38,243 nt of DNA from positions 143,430-181,672 of the forward strand of contig NZ_JQSG02000006.1 in NCBI RefSeq assembly GCF_000754095.2, read 5' to 3'. This stretch comes from Acidihalobacter prosperus. Its GTDB lineage: Bacteria; Pseudomonadota; Gammaproteobacteria; DSM-5130; Acidihalobacteraceae. A program made the translations under genes and the position numbers. This document shows, in pieces, positions 1-8,569 of this stretch. Below the pieces are notes generated by a model that searched no databases, was not told the DNA's origin, and was given only the letters and a program-made list of their open reading frames with translations. Each line of letters starts with the position of its first letter. Positions within the stretch are counted from its first letter, which is position 1.

Positions 1-390
1 GGTGGTAATGACCTCGATGTCCTCCAGCGGGTCGACCTTGCCGGCAACGTGGATGACGTCGTCGTTCTCGAAACAGCGCACCACATGCGCGACCGCATCG
101 GTCTCGCGGATATGGGCGAGAAACTGGTTGCCCAGCCCTTCTCCCTGGGATGCGCCGGCGACCAGGCCGGCGATATCCACGAACTCCATCGTGGTCGGCA
201 CGACCCGCTCGGGCGATACGATGGCGGCCAGCTCGGCCAGCCGGGGATCCGGCACCGCCACCACGCCGACATTGGGATCGATGGTGCAGAAGGGATAGTT
301 TTCGGCCTGGATGCCGGCCTTGGTCAACGCATTGAACAGGGTCGACTTGCCGACGTTCGGAAGCCCTACGATGCCGCACTTGAAACCCAT
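1..390 (-). CDS. ychF: YchF/OLA1-type ribosome-associated ATPase, N-terminal 130 residues (cut by window edge)
   Basis: Translation from the ATG at 390 gives [17 protein letters not shown]..., with the P-loop GLPNVGKST at residues 9-17, followed by [11 protein letters not shown] and the G3-like [19 protein letters not shown] characteristic of the Obg-related YchF subfamily. YchF proteins are known to prefer ATP over GTP and to associate with ribosomes, but the specificity-determining region lies beyond the window edge. The gene is the last of the minus-strand block that includes pth, 37 bases upstream; the pth-ychF pair is conserved in many bacteria and supports cotranscription. The reading frame is open to base 1, so the missing C-terminal part (TGS domain) reflects the window limit only. 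Confidence 0.96.
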   Translation of the reverse strand, partial: MGFKCGIVGLPNVGKSTLFNALTKAGIQAENYPFCTIDPNVGVVAVPDPRLAELAAIVSPERVVPTTMEFVDIAGLVAGASQGEGLGNQFLAHIRETDAVAHVVRCFENDDVIHVAGKVDPLEDIEVITT

Positions 391-427
391 GAGCGTGGTG
401 ATCCTGTCGGTGGTTGTATAAGCCGCG

Positions 428-1003
428 TCAGCGGGTGTGCAACGTCTTCATCGCGCGCTCGCCGGCACCGGCAATGAGTTCGGGCAATGCGTCTGCCGCG
501 GCCGCGATCGCTTCGTCGATCCGCTGCTGTTCGTCGCGGCCCGGCCGCCCGAGCACGTAGTCGATCACCTGGTCGCGATGACCGGGATGACCCACGCCGA
601 TGCGCGCGCGCCAGAAATCGCGGCCCGAGTGACCGAATATGTCACGCAGGCCATTGTGACCGCCATGCCCGCCGCCGAATTTGAAGCGCACATCTCCCGG
701 GGGCAGATCGATCTCGTCGTGCGCGACCAGCACCTCGGCTGGCGGAATCTTGTAGAACGCCGTCAACTGGGCAAGCGATTGCCCGCTGCGGTTCATGAAG
801 GTGGTCGGCTTGAGCAGCCAGACTTCGCGGCCTTCGATACGCGCCCGCCCGACCTCGCCCGAGAAGCGGGTTTCGGCACGCAGCGTGGCGCCATGACGAC
901 GAGCCAGCTCGTCAAGGAACCAGAACCCGGCATTGTGCCGGGTTCTGTCGTACTGCGGCCCCGGATTGCCCAGGCCCACGATCAGGCTCAGTGGGTCCGA
1001 CAC
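428..1003 (-). CDS. pth: Peptidyl-tRNA hydrolase
   Basis: A 191-residue protein, the usual length for bacterial Pth, which hydrolyses the ester bond of peptidyl-tRNAs released from stalled ribosomes in the cytosol. The N-terminal signature [19 protein letters not shown] contains Asn13 and catalytic His23 (E. coli Asn10 and His20). FMNRSG near residue 70 and VAHDEIDLP near 95 supply the conserved Asn and Asp. The start is a GTG at 1003; no convincing Shine-Dalgarno is visible, only a GC-rich GGGGC stretch, so coupling to rplY, which ends 17 bases upstream, is likely. The rplY-pth-ychF order is a common gammaproteobacterial arrangement. Confidence 0.97.
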   Translation of the reverse strand: MSDPLSLIVGLGNPGPQYDRTRHNAGFWFLDELARRHGATLRAETRFSGEVGRARIEGREVWLLKPTTFMNRSGQSLAQLTAFYKIPPAEVLVAHDEIDLPPGDVRFKFGGGHGGHNGLRDIFGHSGRDFWRARIGVGHPGHRDQVIDYVLGRPGRDEQQRIDEAIAAAADALPELIAGAGERAMKTLHTR

Positions 1004-1020
1004 CGCCCGGCGCCCCGCGA

Positions 1021-1659
1021 TCAGGCTTCGCCGCCCTCGTCACCCTCGGCGGCCGCATCCTCGGCGGCGTCGGCGGCGCTGACGCGCTGCGGGTGAATCG
1101 CCACGACCGCCTGGTCATGACCTTCGCCGTGGCTCAGTTCGACCAGGCTGACGCCGGCCGGCAGCTTGAGTTCGGTGAGATGGATGGCGGCATTGAGCTC
1201 CAGAGCACCGAGATCGACCTCGATGAATTCGGGCAAATCACGCGGCAGGCAGCTGATCTCGACTTCCACCATGTGGTGGTTGACCATGCCGCCGGCCTTG
1301 ACGCCCGGCGCGGTGGCCTCGTTGACGTAGTGCAGCGGCACATGCACGCGCACCGGGGTATCCTCGTTCACGCGCAGCAGGTCGAAATGCAGCACCATCG
1401 GCTGCGCCGGGTGGCGCTGCAGGGCACGCAGAATGGCCTTTTCCTCGCTGCCGTCGAGCTTCACCGTCAGGACGTGCGAATAGAAGGCGTCGTTCTCCAG
1501 CTGCTTGTTGAGCACCCGCGCCTCAAGGCTGATGGCGGCGGGTTCCTTGTCCCCGCCGTAGATGATCCCCGGTACACGGCCGGTCCGACGCAGGCGGCGG
1601 CTCGCACCTTTCCCCTGGTCGTCGCGCCGTTCGGCGATGAGTTCGAAACTGTCAGTCAT
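1021..1659 (-). CDS. rplY: 50S ribosomal protein bL25, long CTC form
   Basis: A 212-residue protein starting MTDSFELIAERRDDQGKGASRRLRR, the N-terminal 5S-rRNA-binding L25 fold with PGIIYGGDKEP, followed by the C-terminal TL5/CTC beta domain (around residues 100-185, with HVPLHYVN and an LPEFIEVDL stretch). It ends in an alanine- and acid-rich tail (AADAAEDAAAEGDEGGEA). The protein binds 5S rRNA in the large subunit; the CTC extension is associated with general stress in other bacteria. The ATG at 1659 is chosen because GGAG lies 8 bases upstream; an upstream in-frame extension of 15 residues does not resemble the family. The spacer to prs carries two hairpins, listed separately. Confidence 0.96.
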   Translation of the reverse strand: MTDSFELIAERRDDQGKGASRRLRRTGRVPGIIYGGDKEPAAISLEARVLNKQLENDAFYSHVLTVKLDGSEEKAILRALQRHPAQPMVLHFDLLRVNEDTPVRVHVPLHYVNEATAPGVKAGGMVNHHMVEVEISCLPRDLPEFIEVDLGALELNAAIHLTELKLPAGVSLVELSHGEGHDQAVVAIHPQRVSAADAAEDAAAEGDEGGEA

Positions 1660-1702
1660 TGTTGGCTCCAACGTTAGCAATAGGACCGCCTGGGCGGCCG
1701 TC

Positions 1703-1724
1703 ATGTCCCCGCGACCAGGGACAT
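1703..1724 (-). promoter_or_regulatory. Hairpin in the rplY leader
   Basis: ATGTCCC (1703-1709) and GGGACAT (1718-1724) are perfect inverted repeats with an 8-base loop, 43 bases upstream of the rplY start. Any rplY mRNA reading through from prs would contain it. It may be a partial transcription stop, an RNase processing site or a control element for bL25 synthesis; the sequence alone cannot decide. Confidence 0.35.
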
Positions 1725-1758
1725 CTCTCCCGGCGGACGAACCTTCGCCCGCCGTCTT

Positions 1759-1774
1759 GCGGCCTTGCGGCCGC
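1759..1774 (-). terminator. GC hairpin directly after prs stop (possible partial terminator)
   Basis: On the minus strand the sequence reads GCGGCC-GCAA-GGCCGC: a perfect 6-bp GC stem closed by a GNRA tetraloop, abutting the prs stop codon. No T-run follows, so an intrinsic terminator is uncertain; it may instead protect the prs mRNA 3' end or attenuate transcription into rplY. Confidence 0.35.
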
Positions 1775-2736
1775 TAATCCATGAACAGGGTGCTGACCGA
1801 TTCCTCGCGGTTGATCCGGTGGATGGTCTCGGCCAGCACGCCGGCGACGCTGAGCTGGCGAATCTTGTCGCAAGCCTCGGCCTCCGGAGTCAGCGGAATC
1901 GTGTCGGTGACCACGAGTTCGTCGAGCTCCGAGCCGGACACATTGTCGATCGCCGGCCCCGACAGCACCGCGTGAGTGGCGTAGGCGACGACACGAGATG
2001 CGCCATGGGCCTTGAGCGCCTTGGCGGCCTGGCACAGCGTACCCGCGGTATCGACCATGTCGTCGACGATCAGGCAGGTCTTGCCGACGACGTCGCCGAT
2101 GATATGCATCACCTGGGCGACATTGGCGCGCGGACGGCGCTTGTCGATGATCGCCAGTTCCGCATCGTCGAGCCGCTTGGCCAGCGCCCGGGCGCGCACC
2201 ACGCCGCCGACATCGGGCGATACCACGATCAGGTTGTCGTATTTCTGCCGCCACACGTCGCCGAGCAGCACCGGCGAGGCGTAGATGTTGTCCACCGGCA
2301 CGTCGAAGAAGCCCTGTACCTGGTCGGCATGCAGGTCGACGGTCAGGATGCGATTGGCTCCGCCGACGGTAAGCATGTTGGCGACCACCTTCGCGGAGAT
2401 CGGCACGCGCGCCGAGCGCACCCGGCGGTCCTGCCGGCCGTAGCCCATGTAGGGAATGACCGTGGTGATGCGCCAGGCCGACGCGCGACGCAGCGCATCG
2501 ACCATGATGAGCAGTTCCATCAGGTTGTCGTTGGTCGGGCGGCAGGTCGGCTGGACGATGAACACGTCCTTGCCACGCACGTTCTCCAGGATTTCCACCT
2601 GGATCTCGCCATCGCTGAAGCGCCCGACCAGGGCCTTGCCCAGCGGTATGTTAAGGTGTTGTACGACCTTCTCGGCAAGCCTGGGGTTGGCGTTCCCCGA
2701 GAAGACCATCATCCTGCTGGTTTCGGATACAGACAC
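1774..2736 (-). CDS. prs: Ribose-phosphate pyrophosphokinase (PRPP synthetase)
   Basis: Makes PRPP from ribose 5-phosphate and ATP, feeding purine, pyrimidine, His, Trp and NAD synthesis. It is a class I enzyme: FSDGE at residues 40-44, [11 protein letters not shown] at 95-105 (ATP site), [11 protein letters not shown] (flexible loop and metal site), and the PRPP loop [11 protein letters not shown] near 220-231. Length 320 assumes the GTG at 2736. E. coli Prs begins a few residues before FAGNATPE, so the ATGs at 2712 or 2709 (giving [10 protein letters not shown]) are equally plausible starts, and no site has a strong Shine-Dalgarno. The gene follows tRNA-Gln by 24 bases on the same strand, an order also known in Pseudomonas. 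RpiA, which makes the substrate, is encoded at 32533. Confidence 0.97.
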   Translation of the reverse strand: MSVSETSRMMVFSGNANPRLAEKVVQHLNIPLGKALVGRFSDGEIQVEILENVRGKDVFIVQPTCRPTNDNLMELLIMVDALRRASAWRITTVIPYMGYGRQDRRVRSARVPISAKVVANMLTVGGANRILTVDLHADQVQGFFDVPVDNIYASPVLLGDVWRQKYDNLIVVSPDVGGVVRARALAKRLDDAELAIIDKRRPRANVAQVMHIIGDVVGKTCLIVDDMVDTAGTLCQAAKALKAHGASRVVAYATHAVLSGPAIDNVSGSELDELVVTDTIPLTPEAEACDKIRQLSVAGVLAETIHRINREESVSTLFMD

Positions 2737-2760
2737 GGCGACGGCTGCTCTACTGTTGAC

Positions 2761-2835
2761 TGGCTGGGCCGCCAGGATTCGAACCTGGGAATGCCGGGAT
2801 CAAAACCCGGTGCCTTACCGCTTGGCGACGGCCCA
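2761..2835 (-). tRNA. tRNA-Gln (anticodon TTG)
   Basis: The minus strand folds as a complete 75-nt cloverleaf: acceptor TGGGCCG/CGGCCCA, D stem GCC/GGC, anticodon stem CCGGG/CCCGG with loop TTTTGAT (anticodon TTG, glutamine), T stem CCAGG/CCTGG with TTCGAAT loop, discriminator G and an encoded CCA end. It sits between ispE and prs, as in other gammaproteobacteria. Whether it is charged directly by GlnRS or via the GatCAB enzyme encoded at 11211-14447 cannot be told here. Confidence 0.97.
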
Positions 2836-2868
2836 ATGAAAAAATATCCAATGAATTGAAATAATCGC
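2836..2868 (-). promoter_or_regulatory. AT-rich patch upstream of tRNA-Gln (possible promoter)
   Basis: About 30 bases between the ispE stop and the tRNA 5' end are strikingly AT-rich (minus strand includes TTATTTCAATTCATTGG and ATATTTTTTCA) in an otherwise GC-rich window. TATTTT lies at a sensible -10 distance from the mature 5' end, but no good -35 hexamer is visible. The patch may give the tRNA its own promoter within the operon. Confidence 0.35.
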
Positions 2869-2870
2869 CC

Positions 2871-3743
2871 TCAGGCGGCCCCTTCGTCCACGGACATCCT
2901 GCGTAGACGGTCCTGCAGGGGAGAGGTGTTGCACCCCCGCGCGACGAATCCGCTCCACTCTCCGGGCAACGCGCGCAGCGCGTCCCGCGCCGAGGCTTCG
3001 TCCGCGAAGGCGGCGAAGACACAGGCCCCGGTCCCGGTCAAACGGGCCGGCGCATATGCCGACAGCGCATCCAGCACCTGCGCCACCGCGGGATACCGCG
3101 CGCGCGCCACCGGCTCGAAGACGTTGCCACCGGCCCCGGACAGAAAGTCGCGTATTGTGAGCGGCACGCAATCGCGTGTCAATTTGGGGTCGGCGAACAG
3201 TTCGGCGGTGGCGATGGCGACCGTCGGCCTGACCACCGCGTACCAGGGCACAGGCAGGTCCGGCAGCGGCGTCAGGCGCTCGCCCACGCCCTCCGCCCAG
3301 GCGGCGAAGCCGTGCACGAACACCGGCACGTCGGCGCCCAGGCGCAGCCCCAGCTGCGCCAGATCGTCCGTCGTCAGGCCCGCGCGCCAGAGCGCGTTCA
3401 GCGCCACCAGCACGGTGGCCGCGTCCGAACTGCCGCCGCCCAGCCCGCCGCCCATCGGCAGACGTTTGCGCAGTCGCAGGCGCACGCCCTCGCGCAATCC
3501 GGTTTCCTGCAGCAACAGCCGCGCCGCACGCACGCAGAGATCGTCGGCCTCCGGCAGATCGCGCGGTCCCTCCGCGCGACTCACCTGCCCGCCCGGGCGC
3601 GATTCGAAAGCCAGCGAATCGCCGTAATCGAGGAACTGAAACACGGTCTGCAGCAAGTGATAGCCGTCGGCGCGGCGACCGATGATATGCAGGAACAGAT
3701 TGAGCTTGGCCGGCGCGGGCCAGCTCTCGCTCACACGGCTCAT
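2871..3743 (-). CDS. ispE: 4-diphosphocytidyl-2-C-methyl-D-erythritol kinase
   Basis: A GHMP-family kinase of the MEP isoprenoid pathway, which phosphorylates CDP-methylerythritol. N-terminal WPAPAKLNLFLHI carries the conserved substrate-site Lys (about residue 13), and the ATP-binding glycine loop LPMGGGLGGGSSDAAT spans about residues 95-110; LGADVPVFVHG supplies the catalytic Asp. The 290-residue length is normal. I chose the ATG at 3743, which overlaps the lolB stop as ATGA and gives the expected N terminus; an in-frame GTG 15 bases upstream at 3758 would add five residues. It is translationally coupled to lolB and followed by tRNA-Gln and prs. Confidence 0.96.
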   Translation of the reverse strand: MSRVSESWPAPAKLNLFLHIIGRRADGYHLLQTVFQFLDYGDSLAFESRPGGQVSRAEGPRDLPEADDLCVRAARLLLQETGLREGVRLRLRKRLPMGGGLGGGSSDAATVLVALNALWRAGLTTDDLAQLGLRLGADVPVFVHGFAAWAEGVGERLTPLPDLPVPWYAVVRPTVAIATAELFADPKLTRDCVPLTIRDFLSGAGGNVFEPVARARYPAVAQVLDALSAYAPARLTGTGACVFAAFADEASARDALRALPGEWSGFVARGCNTSPLQDRLRRMSVDEGAA

Positions 3744-4345
3744 CCCCTGTCGTCCCACTGATTGACCACCACCACCAGCCGCACATCACCGTGCGTCATC
3801 ACCACCCGCATCGGACGCGCGTTGACGGTATCGTAGTCGTAATCCTGGTAACGCAGATCCCAGCCACTTTGCCGAAGCTGCGCCAAACGGCCGCGGCCGT
3901 CCAGGCGGCGCGCCTCGACCGGCATGCCGGGCACCGGTACGCCGCGAATCCAGTAGCGCAGCCCCGAAACCGGCAAGGACCAGCCAAGCGCTCGTTTCAT
4001 CAGCCCGGCAGCCGAAGACGCCCGGTAGCTTCTGCCACGATCGTCGCGCAACGTCACGTCGCCGGGGCGGCCGGCCAGCACCGCGACCGTCCGCCCGAGG
4101 GGATCGTAGATATCGATATGATAGCGATCGTCGGCCTCGCGCCAGCGCAGCCCGGCACTCCAGCCGCGATGACCGACCCTGAGGCCGAAGCTGCCATCGA
4201 GCGACCATTGCGTGCCGGCCAGGATCGCCGCTTCGTGACGATGCCAAGCCGCCTCTTCTGTCCCTTGCGGCAGGCTCGGCAGATTGGCGCAGCCCGCGAG
4301 CGTCAGCGCCAAGCCCAGCGCCGCGATCCCGCGGAATACCCTCAT
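3740..4345 (-). CDS. lolB: Outer-membrane lipoprotein insertion receptor LolB
   Basis: A 201-residue lipoprotein with a signal peptide ending in the lipobox LAGC (acylated Cys19). LolB accepts lipoproteins from the periplasmic carrier LolA and inserts them in the outer membrane. The body has family features: WSLDGSFGLRVGHRGWSAGLRWRE, YHIDIYDPLGRTVAVL, and GLRYWIRGVPVPG. The start overlaps the stop of the upstream TPR lipoprotein gene as ATGA, and its own stop overlaps the ispE start in the same way. The lolB-ispE-prs order is typical for gammaproteobacteria, and together these three features make the identification firm despite modest sequence conservation of LolB proteins. Confidence 0.93.
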   Translation of the reverse strand: MRVFRGIAALGLALTLAGCANLPSLPQGTEEAAWHRHEAAILAGTQWSLDGSFGLRVGHRGWSAGLRWREADDRYHIDIYDPLGRTVAVLAGRPGDVTLRDDRGRSYRASSAAGLMKRALGWSLPVSGLRYWIRGVPVPGMPVEARRLDGRGRLAQLRQSGWDLRYQDYDYDTVNARPMRVVMTHGDVRLVVVVNQWDDRG

Positions 4346-6063
4346 AGGCCCAGCCGGCGCTTGACCGCTGTGAGCTTGGGATCGCCCGGATGGGCCTTGA
4401 GCGCCTTGCCGAGCAGCTTGCTCGCCTGCCCGCGATCGCCCGAAGCCGCCAGCACCTCGATCAGATGGGCGGCAACCTCGGGGTCCGGGAAGCTGGCATA
4501 GGCCCGCTCAAGATAGCGGCGCGCCTGCGCGTAGTGTTTGAGCTTGAACTGCACCCAACCCATGCTGTCGAGGATCGCAGGATCGTCCGGCTTGAGCGCC
4601 AGCGCGCGCTGGATGTAGCCCAGCGCTTCGGCATAACGGTCGGTCTGGTCCGCCAGCATGTACCCCAGCGCGTTGAGCGCGGCCGCGTCCCGCGGATTCT
4701 CCTGGGTCACACGCGTCAGATCGGCTTCGGCCTGCCCGAGATCGCCGAGGCTGTCGGCGATCAGCGCGCGGGCGTAGAGCAGACGGGCCGCGCCAGGGTA
4801 TTCGTGCAGCGCCTTGTTGTAGAGCTTGAGCGCGGTGGGCGCATCGTCCGCCTGTTGCAGCAACTCGCCCTCGACCAGATACAGTTCGACCTTCTGCTGC
4901 TTGTCGGACACGCTGGCGCGCAGTTCGCTCAGGTATTCGCGCGCCTGGTCGAGGTCGCCCTGACGCGCAAGGATGTAGGCAATACGCACCTGCGCGTCGA
5001 ACAGGTATTCGCCGGCATCGACGTTCGCGTAGTGATCCAGCGCGGACTCCATGTTGCCGCCGCGTTCCGCTATGCGGCCGAGAAAATACTGCGTGGCCGA
5101 AACGTGATAGCCGGCCTTGGATACGCGCCGCAGGTAACGCGCGGCCTCGCGATCGTGCTTGAGCTCGAAATCCAGCAGCCCCAGCGTGTACAACACATCC
5201 GGGTTGTGGGGATCGCGCTTGAGCAGCCAGTGAAACTGGCGGCGGGCCTCGTCGTACGACTTGGCGCTCACCAGCAGCCGCGCATAGGCCAGGCGCAGGG
5301 CCACGCTGTCCGGCGTGCGCTTGAGGGCCTCGCCCAGCAGGTCGAGCGCCTGATCCGAGTGTCCCAGCGCCATCAGCGACTGCGCCTTGAGGCTCAGCGC
5401 CTGGTCGAAGTGCGGTTGCAGTGCAAGCGCGTGCCCGGCGGCATCGAGGGCGGTGGCCGGCGCGCCCAGCTGCAGGGCCATCATGCCGTAGGCGTACTGC
5501 GCACCCGCCTGCTCGGGGTAGTCGCCGACCAGCCGATGCATGACCGGTAGCGCCGTCGCGCCCTCGACGGTTTGCGCCAGCAGGGCACCGACCAGCAGCA
5601 GTGCGCGCTCGGGTTTCTGACCGCTACGTTTGACGAAACGGGCGAGATGCAAGGCCGCCTGATCGATGTCGCCCCGGCGCGCATAGAGAATGCCGAGCGC
5701 CTGCTGCGGCCGGGCATCGTCCGGCGCCAGCGCTGCCCAGCGGCGCGCGGCTTCCAGCGCGACCGCCTCGTCGTGCAGGTAGGTGGCCACCTCCATCGTG
5801 CGTCTCGCCAGCGCCGGATCGGGCAGTTCGTTCATCGCCTCGCGGTAATACCGGATCGCCGTCTTGGCGTCGCCCGCCTGTCCGGCCATCTCGGCGGCCA
5901 GCACGTCGTACATGGCCCGGCTGGACGGTGTCGGCTTGAACGGCCCGGCGGCCACCTGGGCCGACGTCGCCGCGGATTGCGCGCCGCCGGGCGCGCGCAG
6001 GCTGGCGCAGCCGCTCAACACAAGACCGGCCACGGCCGGCGCCAAGACCCACAATCGCTTCAT
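4342..6063 (-). CDS. TPR-repeat outer-membrane lipoprotein upstream of lolB
   Basis: A 573-residue protein with a lipoprotein signal (MKRLWVLAPAVAGLVLSGC, Cys19) followed almost entirely by tetratricopeptide repeats from about residue 45 to the C terminus; examples are PQQALGILYARRGDIDQAA, YAYGMMALQLGAPATALDA and AALNALGYMLADQTDRYAEA. Such TPR lipoproteins next to lolB/hemA are conserved in Pseudomonas and relatives, but I know of no firmly assigned function; a scaffolding role in the periplasm is an inference from the fold. GGAG lies 6 bases before the ATG. It is the first gene of the minus-strand block and is divergent from hemA. Confidence 0.85.
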   Translation of the reverse strand: MKRLWVLAPAVAGLVLSGCASLRAPGGAQSAATSAQVAAGPFKPTPSSRAMYDVLAAEMAGQAGDAKTAIRYYREAMNELPDPALARRTMEVATYLHDEAVALEAARRWAALAPDDARPQQALGILYARRGDIDQAALHLARFVKRSGQKPERALLLVGALLAQTVEGATALPVMHRLVGDYPEQAGAQYAYGMMALQLGAPATALDAAGHALALQPHFDQALSLKAQSLMALGHSDQALDLLGEALKRTPDSVALRLAYARLLVSAKSYDEARRQFHWLLKRDPHNPDVLYTLGLLDFELKHDREAARYLRRVSKAGYHVSATQYFLGRIAERGGNMESALDHYANVDAGEYLFDAQVRIAYILARQGDLDQAREYLSELRASVSDKQQKVELYLVEGELLQQADDAPTALKLYNKALHEYPGAARLLYARALIADSLGDLGQAEADLTRVTQENPRDAAALNALGYMLADQTDRYAEALGYIQRALALKPDDPAILDSMGWVQFKLKHYAQARRYLERAYASFPDPEVAAHLIEVLAASGDRGQASKLLGKALKAHPGDPKLTAVKRRLGL

Positions 6064-6101
6064 TTGTCGCTCCGCACATCCTGGCCACGCCAGACCGCAA
6101 C

Positions 6102-6107
6102 ATCATA
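6102..6107 (-). promoter_or_regulatory. Candidate -10 element for the TPR-lolB-ispE operon
   Basis: The minus strand carries TATGAT (5 of 6 matches to TATAAT) about 38 bases upstream of the TPR gene start; a transcript starting near 6094 would have a leader of about 31 bases including the GGAG ribosome site. No convincing -35 hexamer is visible at 16-18 bases. Confidence 0.35.
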
Positions 6108-6122
6108 ACGGTTCGGGGACGA

Positions 6123-6152
6123 TTGCGCCGCACAGTTAATGGCGCTTGTAAT
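6123..6152 (+). promoter_or_regulatory. Candidate sigma-70 promoter of hemA
   Basis: TTGCGC (6123-6128) and TGTAAT (6147-6152) are separated by 18 bases, placing a start near 6159 and a leader of about 44 bases before hemA. The leader lacks a clear Shine-Dalgarno and contains a T-run (6174-6179). Confidence 0.45.
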
Positions 6153-6202
6153 AGACTGATGCATCCAGCAGAATTTTTTGTTCGCCCAAGCAACCAGCAT
6201 CT

Positions 6203-7483
6203 ATGTCGCTCATCACGATCGGGGTCAATCACAAGACAGCACCCGTCAGTGTGCGCGAGAAGGTGGTCTTCGCCCCCGAGCAGATGAGCGACGCGCTGCG
6301 AGACCTGGCGCGCCTGCCCGGCCTCGACGAGGCCGCCATCCTCTCGACCTGCAATCGCACCGAACTATATTGCAGCGTGCATGACCCGCGCCACGAAGCC
6401 GAACTCGTGCGCTGGTTGGGCGAATACCACCACCTCGACGGCGGCGCCCTGCGGCCCTTCATCTATGAATTCTCCGATACCGAGGCGGTGCGCCACGCCA
6501 TTCGCGTGGCCAGCGGCCTGGATTCGCTGGTCATCGGCGAGCCGCAGATTCTCGGCCAGCTCAAGACCGCCTACAGCGCCGCCGCCGCACAGGGCACGCT
6601 GGGCAAACTGCTGCGCCGGCTGTTCCAACATGCCTTCGCGGTGGCCAAGCACGTGCGCACGGACACCGCCATCGGCAGCAGCGCGGTGTCGGTCGCCTTC
6701 GCCGCGGTCACGCTGGCCCGGCAGATTTTCGGCGACATCGGCGAACAGCGCGCGCTGCTCATCGGTGCGGGCGAGACCATCGAACTGGTCGCTCGTCATC
6801 TGCGCGGCGTCGGCATCCGCGAGCTGACCGTGGCCAACCGCACACCGGAGCGCGCGGAAGCGCTGGCCCGCGAGTTCGAGGCGCGCGCCATCACCCTGTC
6901 CGACATCGGCCAGGTGCTGCACGAGGCCGACATCGTCATCGCCTCCACCGCCAGCCCGGTGCCCATACTCGGCAAGGGCGCGGTCGAACGCGCCATCCGC
7001 CAGCGGCGGCGCAAACCGGTGTTCATGGTCGACCTCGCGGTGCCGCGCGACATCGAAAGCGAGGTAGGCGAACTCAACGACGTCTACCTCTACACGGTGG
7101 ACGACCTGCAGGAAGTCGTTGCGCAGAACCTCGCCTCGCGCCAGGAGGCCGCCACCGAGGCCGAAAGCATCGTCGACGTGCAGACCGAGCACTTCATGGG
7201 CTGGCTGCGCGCCCAGGACGCGGTGGAGCTGATCCGCGGCTACCGCGACCGCGCCGAACGCGCGCGCCAGGACGTGCTGGCCAAGGCCCGCCGCCAGCTC
7301 GGCCAGGGTCGACCACCCGAGGAAGTGCTGGAATTCCTCGCCGAAACCCTGACCAACAAGCTGACCCATGAACCCACCACCAGCCTGCACCAGGCCGCGC
7401 GCGACGGTCGCACCGAATTGATCGGCGCCGCCTGCGAGCTGCTCAAGCTGCCGCGCCTGCTCAACGACAAGCCGAAACCGTGA
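6203..7483 (+). CDS. hemA: Glutamyl-tRNA reductase
   Basis: First committed enzyme of C5-pathway haem/tetrapyrrole synthesis: NADPH-dependent reduction of Glu-tRNA to glutamate-1-semialdehyde. The 426-residue protein has [14 protein letters not shown] at the N terminus, catalytic Cys50 in [28 protein letters not shown], the Rossmann glycine motif [13 protein letters not shown] near residue 193, [13 protein letters not shown], and a C-terminal helical dimerisation domain. The ATG at 6203 gives the family N terminus, though no good ribosome site precedes it. The stop overlaps the prfA start (GTGA), reproducing the widespread hemA-prfA-prmC operon. The divergent lolB-side genes match other gammaproteobacteria. 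Confidence 0.97.
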   Translation: MSLITIGVNHKTAPVSVREKVVFAPEQMSDALRDLARLPGLDEAAILSTCNRTELYCSVHDPRHEAELVRWLGEYHHLDGGALRPFIYEFSDTEAVRHAIRVASGLDSLVIGEPQILGQLKTAYSAAAAQGTLGKLLRRLFQHAFAVAKHVRTDTAIGSSAVSVAFAAVTLARQIFGDIGEQRALLIGAGETIELVARHLRGVGIRELTVANRTPERAEALAREFEARAITLSDIGQVLHEADIVIASTASPVPILGKGAVERAIRQRRRKPVFMVDLAVPRDIESEVGELNDVYLYTVDDLQEVVAQNLASRQEAATEAESIVDVQTEHFMGWLRAQDAVELIRGYRDRAERARQDVLAKARRQLGQGRPPEEVLEFLAETLTNKLTHEPTTSLHQAARDGRTELIGAACELLKLPRLLNDKPKP

Positions 7484-8568
7484 AACCCAGCATCGACCAG
7501 AAACTGCAGGCGCTGACCGAGCGTCACGCCGAGATCGCCGCCCTGCTCGCGGACCCGGAAACCATCCAGGCGCAGGACCGATTTCGCCAACTGTCCATCG
7601 AGTATGCCCAGCTCGAGCCGCTGGTGGCCGACTACCGCCGCTTCCATGCCGCCCAGGACGATCTCGAGGCCGCACGCACCCTGCTCGACGAGCCCGACCC
7701 CGCGATGCGCGAAATGGCACGCGAGGAAATCGCCGCCGCCGAACAGCGCGTCGAGACGCTCGAACAGCAGCTCAAGCTGCATCTGATACCCGTCGACCCC
7801 TACGACACCAGCAACTGCTTCCTGGAAATCCGTGCCGGTACCGGCGGCGACGAGGCGGCCTTGTTCGCCGGCGACCTCTATCGCATGTACCTGCGTTACG
7901 CGGAATCGCACGGCTGGCGGGTCGAGGCGCTGAGCGAACACGAGGGCGAGCACGGCGGCTACAAGGAGATCATCGCGCGCATCATCGGCCAGGGCGTGTA
8001 TTCGCGGCTCAAGTTCGAGTCGGGCGCCCATCGCGTGCAGCGCGTGCCGGCGACCGAATCCCAGGGCCGCATCCACACCTCGGCGGCCACCGTGGCCGTG
8101 ATGCCCGAGGTCGACGAGGTCGAGGCCCAGGAGATCAATCCCGCCGACCTGCGCGTCGACACCTTCCGCGCCTCCGGGGCCGGCGGGCAGCACGTCAACA
8201 AGACCGACTCGGCCATCCGCATCACCCACCTGCCCAGCGGCATCGTGGTCGAATGCCAGGACGAGCGCTCGCAGCACAAGAACCGCGCCCGCGCGATGAG
8301 CCTGCTCGCCGCGCGGCTGCTGGAAGGCGAACGCAGCAAGCAGGCCGCGGAACAGGCCGCCACGCGCAAGAGCCTGATCGGCAGCGGCGACCGCTCCGAG
8401 CGCATCCGCACCTACAACTTCCCGCAGGGCCGGGTCACCGATCACCGCATCAACCTGACCCTGTACAAGCTGGACGACATCATCGCCGGCCAGCTCGACG
8501 AGGTGATCGAGCCTTTGATCAGCGAATACCAGGCGGACCAACTCACCGCGCTCGGCCTGGACGACTGA
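7480..8568 (+). CDS. prfA: Peptide chain release factor 1 (RF1)
   Basis: A 362-residue class I release factor recognising UAG and UAA stop codons. The anticodon-like tripeptide is PAT (residues 190-192, in [14 protein letters not shown]), which marks RF1 rather than RF2 (which has SPF). The catalytic GGQ is at 235-237 in [15 protein letters not shown]. The start is a GTG overlapping the hemA stop as GTGA, so translation is probably coupled. PrmC, encoded two bases downstream, methylates the Gln of GGQ, so enzyme and substrate are cotranscribed. Confidence 0.98.
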   Translation: MKPSIDQKLQALTERHAEIAALLADPETIQAQDRFRQLSIEYAQLEPLVADYRRFHAAQDDLEAARTLLDEPDPAMREMAREEIAAAEQRVETLEQQLKLHLIPVDPYDTSNCFLEIRAGTGGDEAALFAGDLYRMYLRYAESHGWRVEALSEHEGEHGGYKEIIARIIGQGVYSRLKFESGAHRVQRVPATESQGRIHTSAATVAVMPEVDEVEAQEINPADLRVDTFRASGAGGQHVNKTDSAIRITHLPSGIVVECQDERSQHKNRARAMSLLAARLLEGERSKQAAEQAATRKSLIGSGDRSERIRTYNFPQGRVTDHRINLTLYKLDDIIAGQLDEVIEPLISEYQADQLTALGLDD

Positions 8569-8569
8569 G

